From Scylla paramamosain (Eukaryota; Arthropoda; Malacostraca; Decapoda; Portunidae): a DNA stretch of 64,000 nt. Under the pieces are notes generated by a model. It did not search any database. It worked only from the letters and a program-made list of their open reading frames with translations, and was not told where the DNA came from. A program made the translations under genes and the position numbers. The stretch is taken from the NCBI RefSeq assembly GCF_035594125.1, contig NC_087158.1, forward strand, positions 7,986,501-8,050,500, read 5' to 3'. Below are positions 11,481 through 27,835 of this stretch, piece by piece; the stretch's first letter is position 1; every line of letters begins with the position of its first letter.

Positions 11481-14400
11481 CAAAAGACTCAAAATAATTG
11501 TTTTGTATGCGTTTTAGCGTTTTCGTATGTAAGGAGCTTAAAAACACTTAAAGGCTAGTTATTGGTAAAAGTTGGTTTTATTCCCATGTAATGTGATTGC
11601 CCTGCTTTTTAGTGCTTTATTGCCTAATACGCTCCAAAAAACTCAAGACACTTTTCTGGTAATATATTTTTTTCACACAAAGCTAGTTGCGCATGCAATT
11701 TGGGGTTTTAGTAAGTAAAAATGTTAAAAATATTCAAAATACACCCATTTGGTAAGGTTGTTCTGTTTCTTAATTAAGAGTGTTCTTCATGAATTTCAGC
11801 ATTTTGGTATCTAAGAAACATCTCCATATACACGAGTTTTTGCGTGTTTTGCCTTGTGGTTCTTGTGAAACTATAAAACACTCATTATACACGTTTCTCG
11901 TAATGTCCTTTTCTTTCCCAATATAGAGTGCTTTGCAATTATTTTCGCGTTTTCTGTAGGTAACAAGCTCAAAAACACTCAAAATATAACTTTTTAGTAA
12001 TATTATTCTATTTCGTCATATTAGTTGGTTTGCATCCGTTTTAATGTTTTTCTAAGTAAAACACTAAAAAACACGTTTTCAGTAATTTTGTTTTGGATTC
12101 CCATAAAGATTCCACATTATTTATCGTTTTGGTGCCTAACTTGCTGAAAAACACTCAAAAGACAGGTATCTGGTAAAGTCGTTTAATTTCCTCATGTAGG
12201 TGGCTTTGCATACACTTTAGGGTTTGGTAATGTCCTTTCGTTTCCCAAACATAGGGTTCTTTGTATGTATTTAAGCGTTTTTATACGTAAGATATCAAAA
12301 ACACTGAAAATTCATGTTTTTCGTAATGTTATTTTGTTTCTCAATAAAGGGTGTTTTGCATGCATTTTAGCGTTTTAGTATGTAAGGAGCTGAAAAACAC
12401 TTAAAGACAAGTTCTTGGTAAATGTTGTTTTTTTTTCCTATGTAATGTCATTGCCCTGCTTTTTTGTGCTTTATTGCCTAACACGCTCATAAACACTCAA
12501 AAGACACTTTTTTTCTGGTAATGTCATTTATTTCCAACATAAAGCTAGTTTCGCATATAATTTCGGGTTTTGGTTACTAAGAATGTGAAAAATACTCAAA
12601 ATACACTCATTTCCTAAGATTGTTCTGTTTCTCAATTAAGAGTGTTATTCATGAATTTCAGCATTTTGGTATCTAAGAAAAATCTCCATATACACGAGTT
12701 TTTGCGTTTTTTGCCTTATGGTTCTTGAAAACTATTAAAACATTCATTATACATTTTTCTTGTAATATCCTTTTGTTTCCCAATATAGACTGCTTTGCAT
12801 TCATTTTTGCGTTTTTTGCAGGTAACAAGCTCAAAAACACTCAACTTTTTTGTAATGTTATTCTATTTCTTCATATTGGTTGGTTTGCATCCGTTTTAGC
12901 GTTCTACGTTAAAACTGAAAAGACACGTTTTCAATAATATTGTTGAAATTGCTGAAAACACCCAAAGACACGTTTCTTGTAAAGTCGTGTAATTTCCCCA
13001 TATAGGTGGCTTTGCATGCACTTCCGGGTTTCGTACATAACTCCGGAAAAAGCTAAAATTATTAGCTATTATTAAAATTTATGTTTTTTTTCACATAATT
13101 TCCCTGAATTTTCTCAGAATTTTGGCATCTCGGTACCTATAAAGATGAATAACAAAAAAAAAAAAAAAATCTATTTTTTTTATTTTTTTTTTCTCTATAA
13201 AGAGTGTTATTTGTGGGTTTTAGATTTTTAGTAATTAAAAATACTCATAATACACGATTTTCGTAATGTCCTTTCGTTTCACAAACATAGGGTTCTTTGC
13301 ATGTATTTAAGCGATTTTATAGGTAACACTATCAAAAACACTCAAAATACATGTTTTTGGTAATGTTATTCTGTTTCTCCATAAAGGTTGTTTTCCATGC
13401 GTTTAGCGTTTTGGTATGTAAGGAGTTAAAAAACACTTAAAGGCAAGTTCTTCGTAAAATTTGGTTTTATTCCAGTGTAATGTGATTGTTCTGCTTTTTT
13501 AGTGTTTTGTTGCATATAACGCTCAAAAACACTCAAAAGACACTTTTCTAGTAATGTAATTTTTTTCCCACATAAAGCTAGTTTCTCATGTAATTTGGGA
13601 TTTTGGTAAGAATGTGAAAAACACTCAAAATACACACATTTGGTAAGGTAGTTCTGTTTTTCAATTAAAAGTGTTATTCATGAGTTTTAGCGTTTTGGTA
13701 TGTAAGAAAATTCTTTATATACACGAGTTTTTGAGTTTTTTGCCTTGTGGTTCTTGTGAAACTATAAAACACTCATTATACACGTTTCTCGTAATGTCCT
13801 TTTGCTTCCTAATATAGAGTGCTTTCCATCCATTTGCGCGTTTTTTGTAGGTAAAAGCTCAAAAACACTTTTTGGTAATGTTATTCTATTTCTTCATATT
13901 TGTTGGTTTGCATCCGTTTTTGCGTTTTTCTACGTAAAACACAGAAAAAGACACGTTTTCAGTAATTTTGTTTTGGATTCACATATTGACTGACTTCCAT
14001 ATTATTTATCGTTTTGGTGTCTAACCTGCTGAAAAACACTAAAAAGACAGGTTTCTGGTAAAGTTGTTTAACTTCCTTATATAGATGGCATGCACTTAAG
14101 AGTTTGGTACATAAAAATCCAAAAAAAGAGCTATAATTAACTTTTTTGATAATGTTCTTTTTTCCACATAAATTCCCTGAATTTTGGCAGAATTTTGGCA
14201 TCTTGGTACCTATGAAAAACAATATAAAAAAAAAAGCTATTTTTTTGTTTATTTATTTTTTTCTCTATAAAGAGTGTTATTTTTGGGTTTTAACGTTTTG
14301 GTACTTAAGGAACACTTAAAAACACTTAAAAACACTTAAAACACATGTTTTTAGTAATGTTATTCTGCTTCTCCATAAAGGAGTTTTTTGCATGCCTTTT

Positions 14401-17400
14401 AGCGTTTTGGTTTGTAAGGTCAAAAACACTTCAAGGCAAGTTCTTGGTAAAAGTTAATTTTATTCCCATGTAATGTGATTGCCCTGTTTTTTTTTTTTTT
14501 TTTTTGTGATTTATTGCCTAACACGCTCAAAAACACTCAAAAGACACTTCTAGTAATGTCATTTCTTTTTCCAACATAGTTTCGCGTGCTATTTGGGGTT
14601 TTGCTACGAATGTGAAAAACACTCAAAATATACGCATTTGGTAAGGTTGTTCTGTTTCTCAATTAATACTGTTATTCGTGAGTTTCATCATTTTGGTATC
14701 TAAGAAACTTCTTTATATACACGAGTTTTTGCATTTTTTGCCTTGTGGTTCTTGTGAACCACAAGTTCTTTTGCTCAAAAATAATAAGACACTCATACAC
14801 GTTTCTCGTAATGTCTTTTTGTTTCCCAATATGGAGTGCTTTGCATCCATTTTCGCGTTTTTTGTAGGTAACAAGCTCAAAAACCCTCAAAATGTACCTT
14901 TTTGGTAATGTTATTTTATTTCTTCTTATTGATTGGTTTGCATCCGTTTTAGCGTTTTTCTACGTAAAACACCGAAAAGACACTTTTTCAGTAATTTTGT
15001 TTTAGATTCCCATATAGAATGACTTGCTTATTTACCGTTAGGGTGCCTAACAAGCTGAAAAACACTCATAAGACAGTTTTCTGGCAAAGACGTTTAATTT
15101 CCCCATATAGGTGGCTTTGCATGCTCTTTAGGGTTTGGTACATAACAGTACGAAAAAAAAGCTAAAATTAACTTTTTTGATAATTGACTCATAATTTCCT
15201 GAATTTTGCCCAAATTTTGGCATCTCGGTACCTGTGAAGATGAAAAAAAAGAAAAAAAATATCGTATTTTTTATTTATTTATTTCTTTATTTATTTTTTT
15301 TTCTCAATAAAGAGTGTTATTTCTGGCTTTTAGCTTTTTGGTAAAGATCTTAATAACACTGATAATACACATTTCTCGTAATGTCTTTTAGTTTCCCAAA
15401 AATAGGGTTCTTTGCATGTATTTAAGTGTTTTTATTGGTAACATGATCAAAAACACTCAAAATATATGTTTTTGGTAATGTTATTCTCTTTCTCCATAAA
15501 GTGTGTTTTCCATGCGTTTTAACGTTTTGGTATATAAGGAGCTCAAAACACTTAAAGGCAAGTTCTTGGTAAAAATTGATTTTATTTCCATGTAAAGTGA
15601 TTTCCCTGCTTTTTAGTGCTTTATTGCCTATCACGCTCAAAAACACTCAAAAGACACTTTTCTGGTAATGTCATTTTTTTCCCACATAAAGCTAGTTTCA
15701 CATGCAATTTGGGATTTTGGTAACTAAGAATGTGAAAAGCACTCAAAATACACGCATTTAGTAAAGTTGTTCTGTTTCTTAATTAAGAGTGTTATTCATG
15801 AGTTTAAGCATTTTGGTATCTAGGAAACTCCTCCATATACAGGAGTTTTTGCGTTTTTTGGCTTGTCGTTCTTTTGAACTATAAAACATTCATTATACAC
15901 TTTTCTTGCAATGTCCCTTTGTTTCCCAATATAGAGTGCTTTGTATCAATTTTCGCGTTTTTTTTTTTTTTGTAGGTAACAAGCTCAAAAACACTCAAAA
16001 TATACCTTTTTTGTAATGTTTTTCTACTTCTTGATATTGGTTGGTTTACATCCGTTTTAGCGTTTTTCTTCGTAAAACACTGAGAAGACACGTTTTCAGT
16101 ACTTTTGTTTTGGTTTGCCATATAGAGTGAGTTCTTCATTATTTATCGTTTTGGTGCCGAACATGCTGAAAAACACTTAAAACACAGATTTCTGGTAAGG
16201 TCGTTTAATTTCCTCATATGGGAGGCTTTGCATGCACTTTAGTGTTTGGTACATAACTGTCCGAAAAAAAAGCTAATATCAACTTTATGATATAAATTTC
16301 TTATCATATAATGCCCCAATTTTTCCCAGAATTTTGGCATCTCGGTACCTATGAAGGTGAATAACAAAAAAAAAAAAAAAAGAAAGAAAATACTTATACT
16401 TATTTATTTTTTTATTTTTTATTTTTTTCTAAATAACGAGTGTTATTTGTGGGTTTTAGCTTTCTGTTAGTTAAGGAACTTAAAAACACTCATAATACAC
16501 GTTTCTCGTAATGTCCTTACGTTTCCCAAACATAAGGTTCTTTGCATGTATTTAAGCGTTTTTATAGATAACATTATCAAAAACACTCAAAATACAGGTT
16601 TTTGGTAATGTTATTCTGTTACTCCATAAAGTTTGTTTTCCATGCGTTTTAGCGGTTTGGTATGTATGGAGCTCAAAAACACATATTGGCAAGTTTTTGG
16701 TAAAAGTTGGTTTTATTCCCATGTAATGTGATTGCCCTGCTTTTTAGTACTTCATTGCCTAACACGCTAAAAACCAATTAAAAGACACTTCTGTTAATGT
16801 CATTTTTTTCCCTCATAAAGCTAGTTTCTTATGCTATTTTGGGTATTGCTAACTAAGAATACGGAAAACACTCAAAATACAGGCATTTCCTAAGGTGTTT
16901 CTGTTTCTCAATTAAGATTGTTATTCATGAGTTTCAGCATTTCGGAATCGAAGAAACTTCTTTATATACACGAGTTTTTGCGTTTTTCTACGTAAAACAC
17001 TGAGAAGATACATTTTCAGTAATTTTGTTTTGGATTCCCATATAGAGTGAGTTCCTTATTATTCATCGTTTTGGTGCCTAACATGCTGAAAAACACTCAA
17101 AAGACAGATTTCTGGTAAGGTCGTTTAATTTCCTCATACAGGAGGCTTTGCATGCACTTTAGGGTTTGGTACATAACAGTCCGAAAAAAAAGCTAAAATT
17201 AACTTTTTTGATAATATTCTTTTGTTCATATAATTTTCCTGAATTTTTCCAGAATTTTGGCATCTCGGTACCTATGAAGATGAAAAAAAAAATCCTATTT
17301 TTTGTTTTTATTTTCTAAATAAAGAGTGTTATTTGTGGGTTTTAGCTTTTTGGTACTTAAGGAACTTAAAAAAAAACACTCATAATACACGTTTCTCGTA

Positions 17401-20400
17401 ATGTCCTTTTGTTTCCCAAACATAGTGTTCTTTGCATGTATTTAAGCTTTTTTATAGATAACATGATAAATATCACCAAAATTACATGGTTTTGGTAATG
17501 TTATTCTGTTTCTCCATAAAGTTTGTTTTGCATGCGTTTTAGCGGTTTGGTATATAAGGAGCTCAAAAACATTTAAGGCAAGTTCTTGGTAAAAATTGAT
17601 TTTATTCCAATGAAAAGTGATTGCCCTGCTTTTTAGTGCTTTATTGCCTATCACGATCAAAAACACTCAAAAGACTTTTTTCTGGAAATGTCATGTTTTC
17701 CCACATAAATCTGGTTTCGCATGAAATTTGGGTTTTTGGTAACTAAGAATATGAAAAACACTCAAAATACATGAATTTGGTAAGGTTGTTCTGCTTCTCA
17801 ATTAAGAGTGTTATTCATGAGTTTCAGCATTTTGGTATCTAGGAAACTTCTCCATATACACGAGTTTTTGCGTTTTTTGCCTTGTTGTTCTTTTGAACTA
17901 TAATACACTCATTATACACTTTTATAGCAATGTCCCTTTGTTTCCCAATATAGAGTGCTTTGTATCAATTTTAGCGTTTTTTTGTAGGTAACAAGCTCAA
18001 AACACTCAAAATATACCTTTTTGGTAATGTTTTTTCTATTTCTTGATATTGGTTGGTTTGCATCCATTTTAGCGTTTTTCTACGTAAAACATTGGGAACA
18101 CACGTTTTCAGTAATTTTGTTTTGGATTCCCATATAAAGTGAGTTCCTTATTATTTATCATTTTGGTGCTTAACATGCTGAAAAACACTCAAAAGACAGA
18201 TTTCTGGTAAGGTCGTTTAATTTCCTTATATAGGAGGCTTTGCATGCAGTTTAGGGTTTGGTACATAACAGTCCGAAAAAAAACAGCTAAAATCAACTTT
18301 TTTGATAATATTCTCTTATCATATAATTGCTTTGAATTTTCCCAGAATTTTGGGATTTCGGTACCTATGAAGATGAATAACAAAAAAAAAAAAATTCTAT
18401 TTTTTTTTATTTTTTTATTTATTTTTTTATTTTTTTTCTAAATAAAGAGTGGTTTTTACATTTTTGGTACTTAAACTTAAAAACTCTCATAATATACGTT
18501 TCTCGTAATGTCCTTTTGTTTCCCAAACATAAGGTTCTTTGCATGTATTTAAGCGTTTTTATAGATAATATGATCAAAAATACTCAAGATACATGTTTTT
18601 GGTAATTTTCTTCTGTTTCACCATAAAGTGTATTTTGCATGCGTTTTAGTGTTTTGGTATATAAGGAGCTCAAAAAGACTTAAAGGCAAGTTCTTATTAA
18701 AAATTGATTTTATTCAAATGTAATGTGATTGCCCTGCTTTTTAGCGCTTTATTGCCTATCAGGCTCAAAAACACTCAAAAGACTTTTTTCTGGTAATGTC
18801 ATTTTTTTCTTACATAAAGCTGGTTTTGCATGCAATTTGAGGTTTTGGTAACTAAGAATGTGAAAAGCTCTCAAAATACACGCATTTAGTAAGGTTGTTC
18901 TGTTTCTCAATTAGGAATGTTATTCATGAGTTTCAGCATTTTGGTATCTAGGAAACTTCTCCATATCCACAAGTTTTTGCGTTTTTTTGCCTTTTGGTTC
19001 TTTTGAACTATAAAACACTCATTATACACTTTTCTTGCAATGTCCTTTTATTTCCTAATATAGAGTGCTTTGCATCAATTTTCGCGTTTTTTGTAGGTAA
19101 CAAGCTCAAAAACACTCAAAATATACCTTTTTGGTAATGTTTTTCTTTTTTTTTTTTTAATTAGTTGGTTTGCATCCCTTTTAGCGTTTTTCTACGTAAA
19201 ACACTGAGAAGACACGTTTTCAGTAGTTTTGTTTGGATTCCCATATAGAGTGAGTTCCTTATTTATTTATCGTTTTGGTGCCTAACATTCTGAAAAACAC
19301 TCAAAAGACAGATTTCTTTTAAGGTCGTTTAATTTCCTCATATAGGAGGCTTTGCATGCACTTTAGGGTTTGGTATATAACAGTCCGAAAATAAAGCTAA
19401 AATTAACTTTTTTGATAATTTTCTTTTATCATATAATAGCCCTGAATTTTCCCAGAATTTTGGAATCTCGGTACCTTTGAAGATGAATAACAAAAAAAAA
19501 CAAAATCCAATTTTTTTTTTTTATTTATTTATTTTTCTAAATAATGAGTGTTATTTGTGGGTTTTAGCTTTTTGGTACTAAAAAAACACTCATAATACAT
19601 ATTTCTCGTAATGTCCTTTCGTTTCCAAAACATAACGTTCTTTGCATGTATTTAAGCGTTTTTATAGATAACATGATCAAAAACACTTAAAATACATATT
19701 TTTGGTAATGTTATTCTGTTTCTCCATAAAAGGTGTTTTGTATGCGTTTTAGCGTTTTGGTATGTAATGAGCTCAAAAACACCTAAAGGCAAGTTCCTGG
19801 TAAAAGTTGGCTTTATTCCCATGTAATGTGATTGCCCTGCTTTTTAGTGGTTTATTGCCTAACACGCTCAAAAACACTCGAAAGACATTTTCTGGTAATA
19901 TTTTTTTTTTTCCCACATAAAGCTAGTTTCGCATGGAATTTGGGGTTTTGGTAACTAAGAATGTGAAAAACACTCAAAATACAGGCATTTAGTAAGGTTG
20001 TTCTTTTTCTTAATTAAAAGTGTTATTCATGAGATTCAGCATTTTGGTATGTAAGAAACTTTTTTTATGTACACGAGTTTTTGAGTTTTTTGCCTTGTGG
20101 TTCTTGTGAAACTGTAAAACACTCATTATACACGTTTCTCGTAATGTCCTTTTCTTTCCTAATATAGAGTGCGTTTCATCCATTTTCGCATTTTTTTTGT
20201 AGGTGACAAGCTCAAAAACACATCAAAATATATCTTTTTGGTAATGTTATTCTATTTCTTCATATTGGTTGGTTTGCATCCGTTTTAGCGTTTTTCTACG
20301 TAAATCAATGAAAAGACACATTTTCAGTAATATTGTTGAAATTGCTGAAAAAAGAAAAACACTCAAAAGACAGGTTTCTGGTAAAATCGAATAATTTCTC

Positions 20401-21502
20401 CATATAGGTGGCTTTGCATGCACTTCAGGGTTTGGTACGTAACTCCGGAAAAAAAAGCTAAAATTATTTTTTTTATAATTATTTTTTTTTACAAAATTTT
20501 CCCTGAATTTTTCCAGAATTTTGGTACCTATGAAGATGAATAACAATTTTTTTTTTCTCTATAAAGTGTTATTTGTGTGTTTTAGCTTTTTGGTACTTAA
20601 GGAACTTAAAAACACTCATAATACACGATTTTCTTAATGTCCTTTTCTTATACAAACATAGGGTCCTTTACATGTATTTAAGCGTTTTTATAAGTAACAT
20701 GATCAAAAACACTCAAAATACATATTTTTGGTAGTTATTCTGTTTCTCCATAAAGGCTGTTTTACATGCGTTTTAGCGTTTTGGTATGTAAGGAGTTTAA
20801 AAAAACACTTAAAGGCAAGTTCTTCGTAAAAGTTGGTTTTATTCCCAAGTTGTGTGATTTTTCTGCTTTTTAGTGCTTTGTTGCATATCACGCTCAAAAA
20901 CACTTAAAAGACATTTTTCTGGTAATGTCATTTAAGCGTTTTTATTGGTAACATGATCAAAAACACTAAAAATACATGTTTTTGGTAATGTTATTCTTTT
21001 TCACCATAAAGTGTATTTTGCATGCGTTTTAGTGTTTTGGTATATAAGGAGCTCAAAAAGACTTAAAGGCAAGTTCTTATTAAAAATTGGTTTTATTCCA
21101 ATATAATGTGATTGCCCTCCTTTTTAGTGCTTTATTGCCTAACACGCTCAAAAACACTCAAAAGACATTTTTTTCTGGTAATGTCATTTTTTTCCCACAT
21201 AAAGCTGGCTTCGCATGCAATTTGGGGTTTTGGTAACTAAGAATGTGAAAAGCACTCAAAATACACACATTTAGTAAAATTGTTCTGTTTCTCAATTAAG
21301 AGTGTTGTTCTTGAGTTTCAGCATTTTGGTATCTACGAAACTTCTTCATATACACTAGTTTTTGTATTATTTGCCTTGTGGTTCTTTTGAACTATAAAAC
21401 ACTCATTATACACTTTTCTTGCAATGTCCTTTTCTTTCCCATTATAGAGTGCTTTGCATCAATTTTCATGTTTTTTATAGGTAACAAGCTCAAAAACACT
21501 CA
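11481..21502 (-). repeat. Left HOR satellite array, minus orientation
   Basis: The HOR landmark (reverse complement CTCGGTACC) occurs at about 13132, 14205, 15227, 16344, 17267, 18360, 19470 and 20523, giving spacings of 1073, 1022, 1117, 923, 1093, 1110 and 1053 bp. These match the right array between 46.65 and 54.1 kb unit by unit. Two units carry a shortened monomer 1 (near 12945 and 20340). A junction near 12223 fuses monomers 10 and 8 (lost landmark); another near 20930 fuses monomers 6 and 8. The array ends inside monomer 3 at about 21502. Open frames such as 20247-20546 are artefacts. Confidence 0.93.
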
Positions 21503-23084
<1,582 letters not shown>

Positions 23085-23212
23085 AATTATCAACAACAAG
23101 CTTTTGATGGCTGAGGATGAAGCCCGAATGAACCAGATACAGGCCAGGTCATTAGCAGCAGGCATGGCCGCCGTGCCCTCCAAGCCCGGGTGTTGAACCT
23201 GAGACCAAGCCA
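23085..23212 (+). CDS. Candidate host exon (unidentified), with possible 1 bp frameshift
   Basis: A pyrimidine-rich tract and CACAG precede the segment and CCAG/GTAGGTG ends it, a good acceptor and donor pair. The frame beginning at 23086 reads NKLLMAEDEARMNQIQARS and then LAAGMAAVPSKP, of coding-like, helix-forming composition. It meets TGA at 23194. If the CCCGGG run were one base shorter the frame would continue as GVEPETKP up to the donor, suggesting either a homopolymer sequencing error or a pseudo-exon. If 23194 is a real stop this would be a terminal exon. The protein is not recognised and no partner exon joins it in frame with certainty. Confidence 0.35.
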
Positions 23213-24919
23213 GGTAGGTGTGTGGCCTGTACACCTAGCCACTTGTACTTCTAGTGCTTCACTTCCTATGCTGTCACATGAAACATATTTATTCCTTGTT
23301 TTCACAATGTTTCACTCTTAATTTTTGTACTTGTGTTTTGCTATGTATGTATGGCAGCATGTCCTCAAAACACTAAGCAACATAAGAGGAAAGGAAATGA
23401 GGTGGTGATTTATTATTTCTCTTATATGACAATAAAAAAGTTGTCAAAGGCATGTCAAGTTTGTGTGCAGGATTCTGTATTTGAGTGTTGAAGCATGTGT
23501 AAATTCACTTGATAAGTATTTAGCTTTTTAAATTGATGTTTGGATGATAATGTGAAGGTTAACATGGCATTGTACTAATCTCCTAAAAAAAAGGCTGGGA
23601 ACCATCTGTTCATAATGTGTGTAGGAGGCTCAAGGTATCAGGTGTTTAAGCTTTTAGATTGTGATTTGATAGGAGGAGTTATGTTAAGAAGGTCACATGA
23701 CCTTGGTTGTCCATGTTGTATAGAATGTTTTCCAATTAAATTTCTTTCAGTCTCCCTATCTTTTTTACAGAGATGCAGTTTAGATATTTGATTCCAAAGT
23801 CAGTTAAGTTTTTCTTTTTTCATTCCTGATCAACTCTGTGCTCTTTCATAAGAGGCATTGATCTGTGCCTTTTCATAGAAGCATGGTCCATGACCTAGTG
23901 ACATGCAAGGTTTATTGAAGGGACCTGAAAAAGAACCATTTTACAGTGATGAAATTATTCCTTTGAAAGTATTGATGGCTGATCTCTTTCTATAGGTGAG
24001 GGTTAGTGTTCTCTACTGTACCAAATACTGAACTGTCTTTTGTACTATTTCTCCATCTGTATCCTACCCAGTAATGGTAATAGACTGAGGAACTCCCCAC
24101 CTTTGTTAATTTTTACTAAGTATTGTCCTAGTGGTAATCAGATGCAGCATTGATTTCCTTAGGAGTTGGGTATCTGAGAATGAGTGGTTATTGGCACCAA
24201 GTGCAGCTCAGTTGTGGGTAACTCCAGTTGTTGGGAGCATTCCATGGTACACAGATGGTGGGATAGTCTTGCCTTGGACTCTTACAAATGTGTACTATGT
24301 CCCAGTGAGTTTTGTTTTTATTTGACATGAATCCCAAGTTTATTTAGGCATTTCAGGAACTTATTGTGGGTGATGGAGATCTCCACAGCACTCTTCTCTT
24401 GCTGGGTGGGTAGCTGTAGAAAAATTCATATGAATACAGATGTCAGATGTAGGTAAAATAGAGAAATGTTGATTTGATTGTGAACTAAATCCCACAACTT
24501 ATATTATCTTTGATAAGAAAGGTTTCATTTAGACCATGAAAATTGGATAAATGAAGCTGAACATTATTTTACTGCAACAAGAAGACACACAAAGTGAAGG
24601 AGATCACATACTTGACTTTAGTTTGTTGTTCCTTTGATGGGGAACTTGTATCATTGTTAAAAGCTTAAATCCTGTAAAATAGCATGGATCCATCTGAATC
24701 TTTATTCAGTCAAAAATTTATATGATGTGTAGACTATTCAAGCTTGCCAGCCTGGAGCCTGGAGCCTGCTTGTTGTAGAGTTGTCCTATGTTCTGTAGAT
24801 TTGCTTGATATTATAAACAATTATGATAAAATTTTTGTGAAACAATTTTGTTCTTTATTTCTGTCAGTATCAGATTCAGTATTTTCTCCATCTTATGGCA
24901 GCATATATTTTCAACACAG
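23213..24919. other. Non-coding unique sequence, possibly intronic
   Basis: AT-rich unique DNA with no satellite or recognised transposon. An open stretch around 24163-24305 ends at a donor-like CCA/GTGAGT but its composition is not convincingly coding. If the two candidate exons belong to one plus-strand gene, this would be its intron or introns. Confidence 0.4.
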
Positions 24920-25051
24920 AGTGAGGGCAGTGTCATTCCTCCTGTCCACTACCCCAACTTCTACTCCCAACACTACCACAGCAATGAGCGGTCTTGTGTG
25001 GTGGCTGAGGATTCTTTTGAAGAGGACAACGCTTCTGCTTCATCCGAGCAG
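24920..25051 (+). CDS. Candidate host exon (unidentified), 44 codons, phase 0
   Basis: The segment is preceded by TTTTCAACACAG and followed by CAG/GTCAGAAG. It is exactly 132 bp and open in one frame, reading SEGSVIPPVHYPNFYSQHYH and then SNERSCVVAEDSFEEDNASA. The balanced, GC-richer codon use differs sharply from the AT-rich flanks, and the acidic Ser-rich end looks like a disordered region of a cytosolic or nuclear protein. The protein is not recognised. Joining directly to 23085-23212 would not keep the frame, so either another exon lies between or they belong to different genes. Confidence 0.45.
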
Positions 25052-25409
25052 GTCAGAAGGTGGATGGCAGCAGTATTAGTAGCAGACTGGTGTTACCTTG
25101 ATGCTACTGCTACATTTCATTATTTGCATAGTTTTTTCAGTTGTCATGGACTTTGTGTAATATATATAAAAGTATATGAAGCTCAAGAAACTTGTTGATA
25201 AGGTTTATGTTCAGCATACAAATTGTAGGATGCAAAGGTAAGGATTGAAATATCATTGCCACAATTCCTGACAAAGCATTTGGTGCCACAGAATATTCAG
25301 CAATGTAATGTTTGTTTGGCAAACAAACCAGTTTCCCTGAATGATAGCTTTATTTCTGCAAGTTAATACAGTCTCTCTATGGGGGAGAGTTTGGAGACAA
25401 AAGCCAAGC

Positions 25410-25440
<31 letters not shown>

Positions 25441-25662
25441 GTTTGTGAGTCAAGCATACTGATCATTACACTATCATGTGTAGTTTTAATATGTAATTTA
25501 GATCAAGGACAGTGCAGTGATAGAGGAAAAATTGTTCACTAGATTTTTTCAGAGAAGTTTTATGACATAAAGGATTAATTGAACGATCAGTATATATATA
25601 TTGGCTTACTAGCTGCATCTCTTTAACACAGAAGTGCATCGCTGTTGTGGGAGGGAAGATAT
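25052..25662. other. Unique sequence with a short (TA)n
   Basis: AT-rich DNA downstream of the candidate exon. It contains a (TA)13 tract at 25411-25437 and a smaller one near 25590. No gene is seen. Confidence 0.5.
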
Positions 25663-26346
<684 letters not shown>

Positions 26347-26596
26347 TATAGGCTATCTCTTATTTGTTGTAGATGTATTCCATTCTATTGGCATAGAACG
26401 ATAGGAAAATGGCATGAAGGAAGTAGGGATGCCACCAAACTAAGGAAATAGAGAAGTCAAAATTTAGTCATTGCTCTGTTTTGTGAATTGGTAGATATTG
26501 TGCCTGGTGGCTCCACTTCACCATTCCTCAAATCAGGGCGGTCAAGTTCTCAACTTAAGCCAAAAGTATTCTAAAAAAGTAGCTTAAGAAAAAATA
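26347..26596. other. Unique AT-rich spacer
   Basis: No gene, satellite or recognised transposon is visible between the candidate MITE and the minisatellite. Confidence 0.5.
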
Positions 26597-27010
26597 TGTA
26601 TTTAGTACAGTCCATGTAATGAAAAGGAATTAATCATGATTAAACAAAGAACTCTATGTTCTCCTTTATGAAAGAGAGAAATTCATATATTATAAATATG
26701 GGAGGTATATATATTACAGTCCCTGTATTGAAGGGGAACTCATCATGATTGAATGGATAACTATGTTCTCTTTTATGAAAGAGTGAGAAATTCATATATT
26801 ATAAATATGGGAGGTATATATATTACAGTCCCTGTACTGAAGGGGAACTCTTCATGATTGAATGGATAACTATGTTCTCTTTTATGAAAGAGTGAGAAAT
26901 TCATATATTATAAATATGGGAGGTATATATATTACACTTCCTGTATTGAAGGGGAACTCATGATTGAATGGATAACTATGTTCTCTTTTATGAAAGAGTG
27001 AGAAATTAAT
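26597..27010. repeat. About 107 bp minisatellite, four copies
   Basis: The marker TATGAAAGAG recurs at 26667, 26774, 26883 and 26989 (spacing 107, 109 and 106 bp). Each unit contains ATTCATATATTATAAATATG, an ACAGTCCCTGTATTGAAGG-like segment and GAATGGATAACTATGTTCTC. The first copy is the most diverged; the inner ones are nearly identical, suggesting recent expansion. It is non-coding. Confidence 0.9.
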
Positions 27011-27690
27011 TATGAGCGAAACAAAGTTTACTATGGAGGTTGTTGTTTCGTTTTGAGGGGCCTGGCTCGGTCTGACCATAACCCTATTCAATCGCTAATA
27101 TCTCCAGAACTACGTGGCTGATCGTAACAAAATTAGCATCATATAATAGCACACCTCTATCAATTTTTTATGATATAGCTTTCATCTCTTCTATTGGGTG
27201 AAGTTAACTTACTAAAAGTAGAAGGGTGTCAGAAATGGGATTTCTCAAAAACTACTCAACCAGTTTTAATGAAACTTAAGAGGTGTCATGTTATAATTTT
27301 AGTAAAATTCCTTACGTCAACTTTGAAGTAGCACTGTACATGCACAAAGTCAAAATTACAACTTTTTAAGTAATTAACTGATCAAGCTCAAATTTTTGTT
27401 GGTAATAAGAGTAATACAAGTTATGATGTAAAATCATGTGAAATTTGCAACACTACTGTGCATATGCAAAATACAATACAAAAATTTTTGTAAAGTGACC
27501 ATCAGTTTTCTGCAATTTTCACCAATTTTCTTTTGTCTCAATGAGAGCGGATAGATACCACTGAACACAAAATGAAATTTCCTATCAAGTGGTATACTCG
27601 TATAGCACAACCACTGGGCTCTTGTAGAGTTTTGAGCTAGAGTGATTTGAATATTAGGCAAGTGCATGATGTGTGGGGTGCCTGAAGTTG

Positions 27691-27691
<1 letters not shown>
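27011..27691. other. AT-rich sequence with an arthropod-repeat-like phrase
   Basis: Non-coding. Phrases such as TCTCAAAAACTACTCAACC followed by AATGAAACTT recur in dispersed arthropod repeats (from general familiarity), so this may be part of an old uncharacterised element. No ends or open frames support a class. Confidence 0.35.

Positions 27692-27751
<60 letters not shown>
27692..27751. repeat. (CT)30 microsatellite
   Basis: A pure CT tract of 60 bp. Confidence 0.95.
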
Positions 27752-27754
<3 letters not shown>

Positions 27755-27835
27755 TGAAATACCCCTTCCACTGATGCATTACTGACATCTTTGCTCGTTA
27801 ATCGCCTTCCAAGGCATTTTACTGGTATATTATAA

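Noticed and set aside
24131..24325. A third host exon at 24163-24305
   Set aside because: It has a donor-like CCA/GTGAGT but a weak acceptor, and Trp-rich composition without a coding signature.
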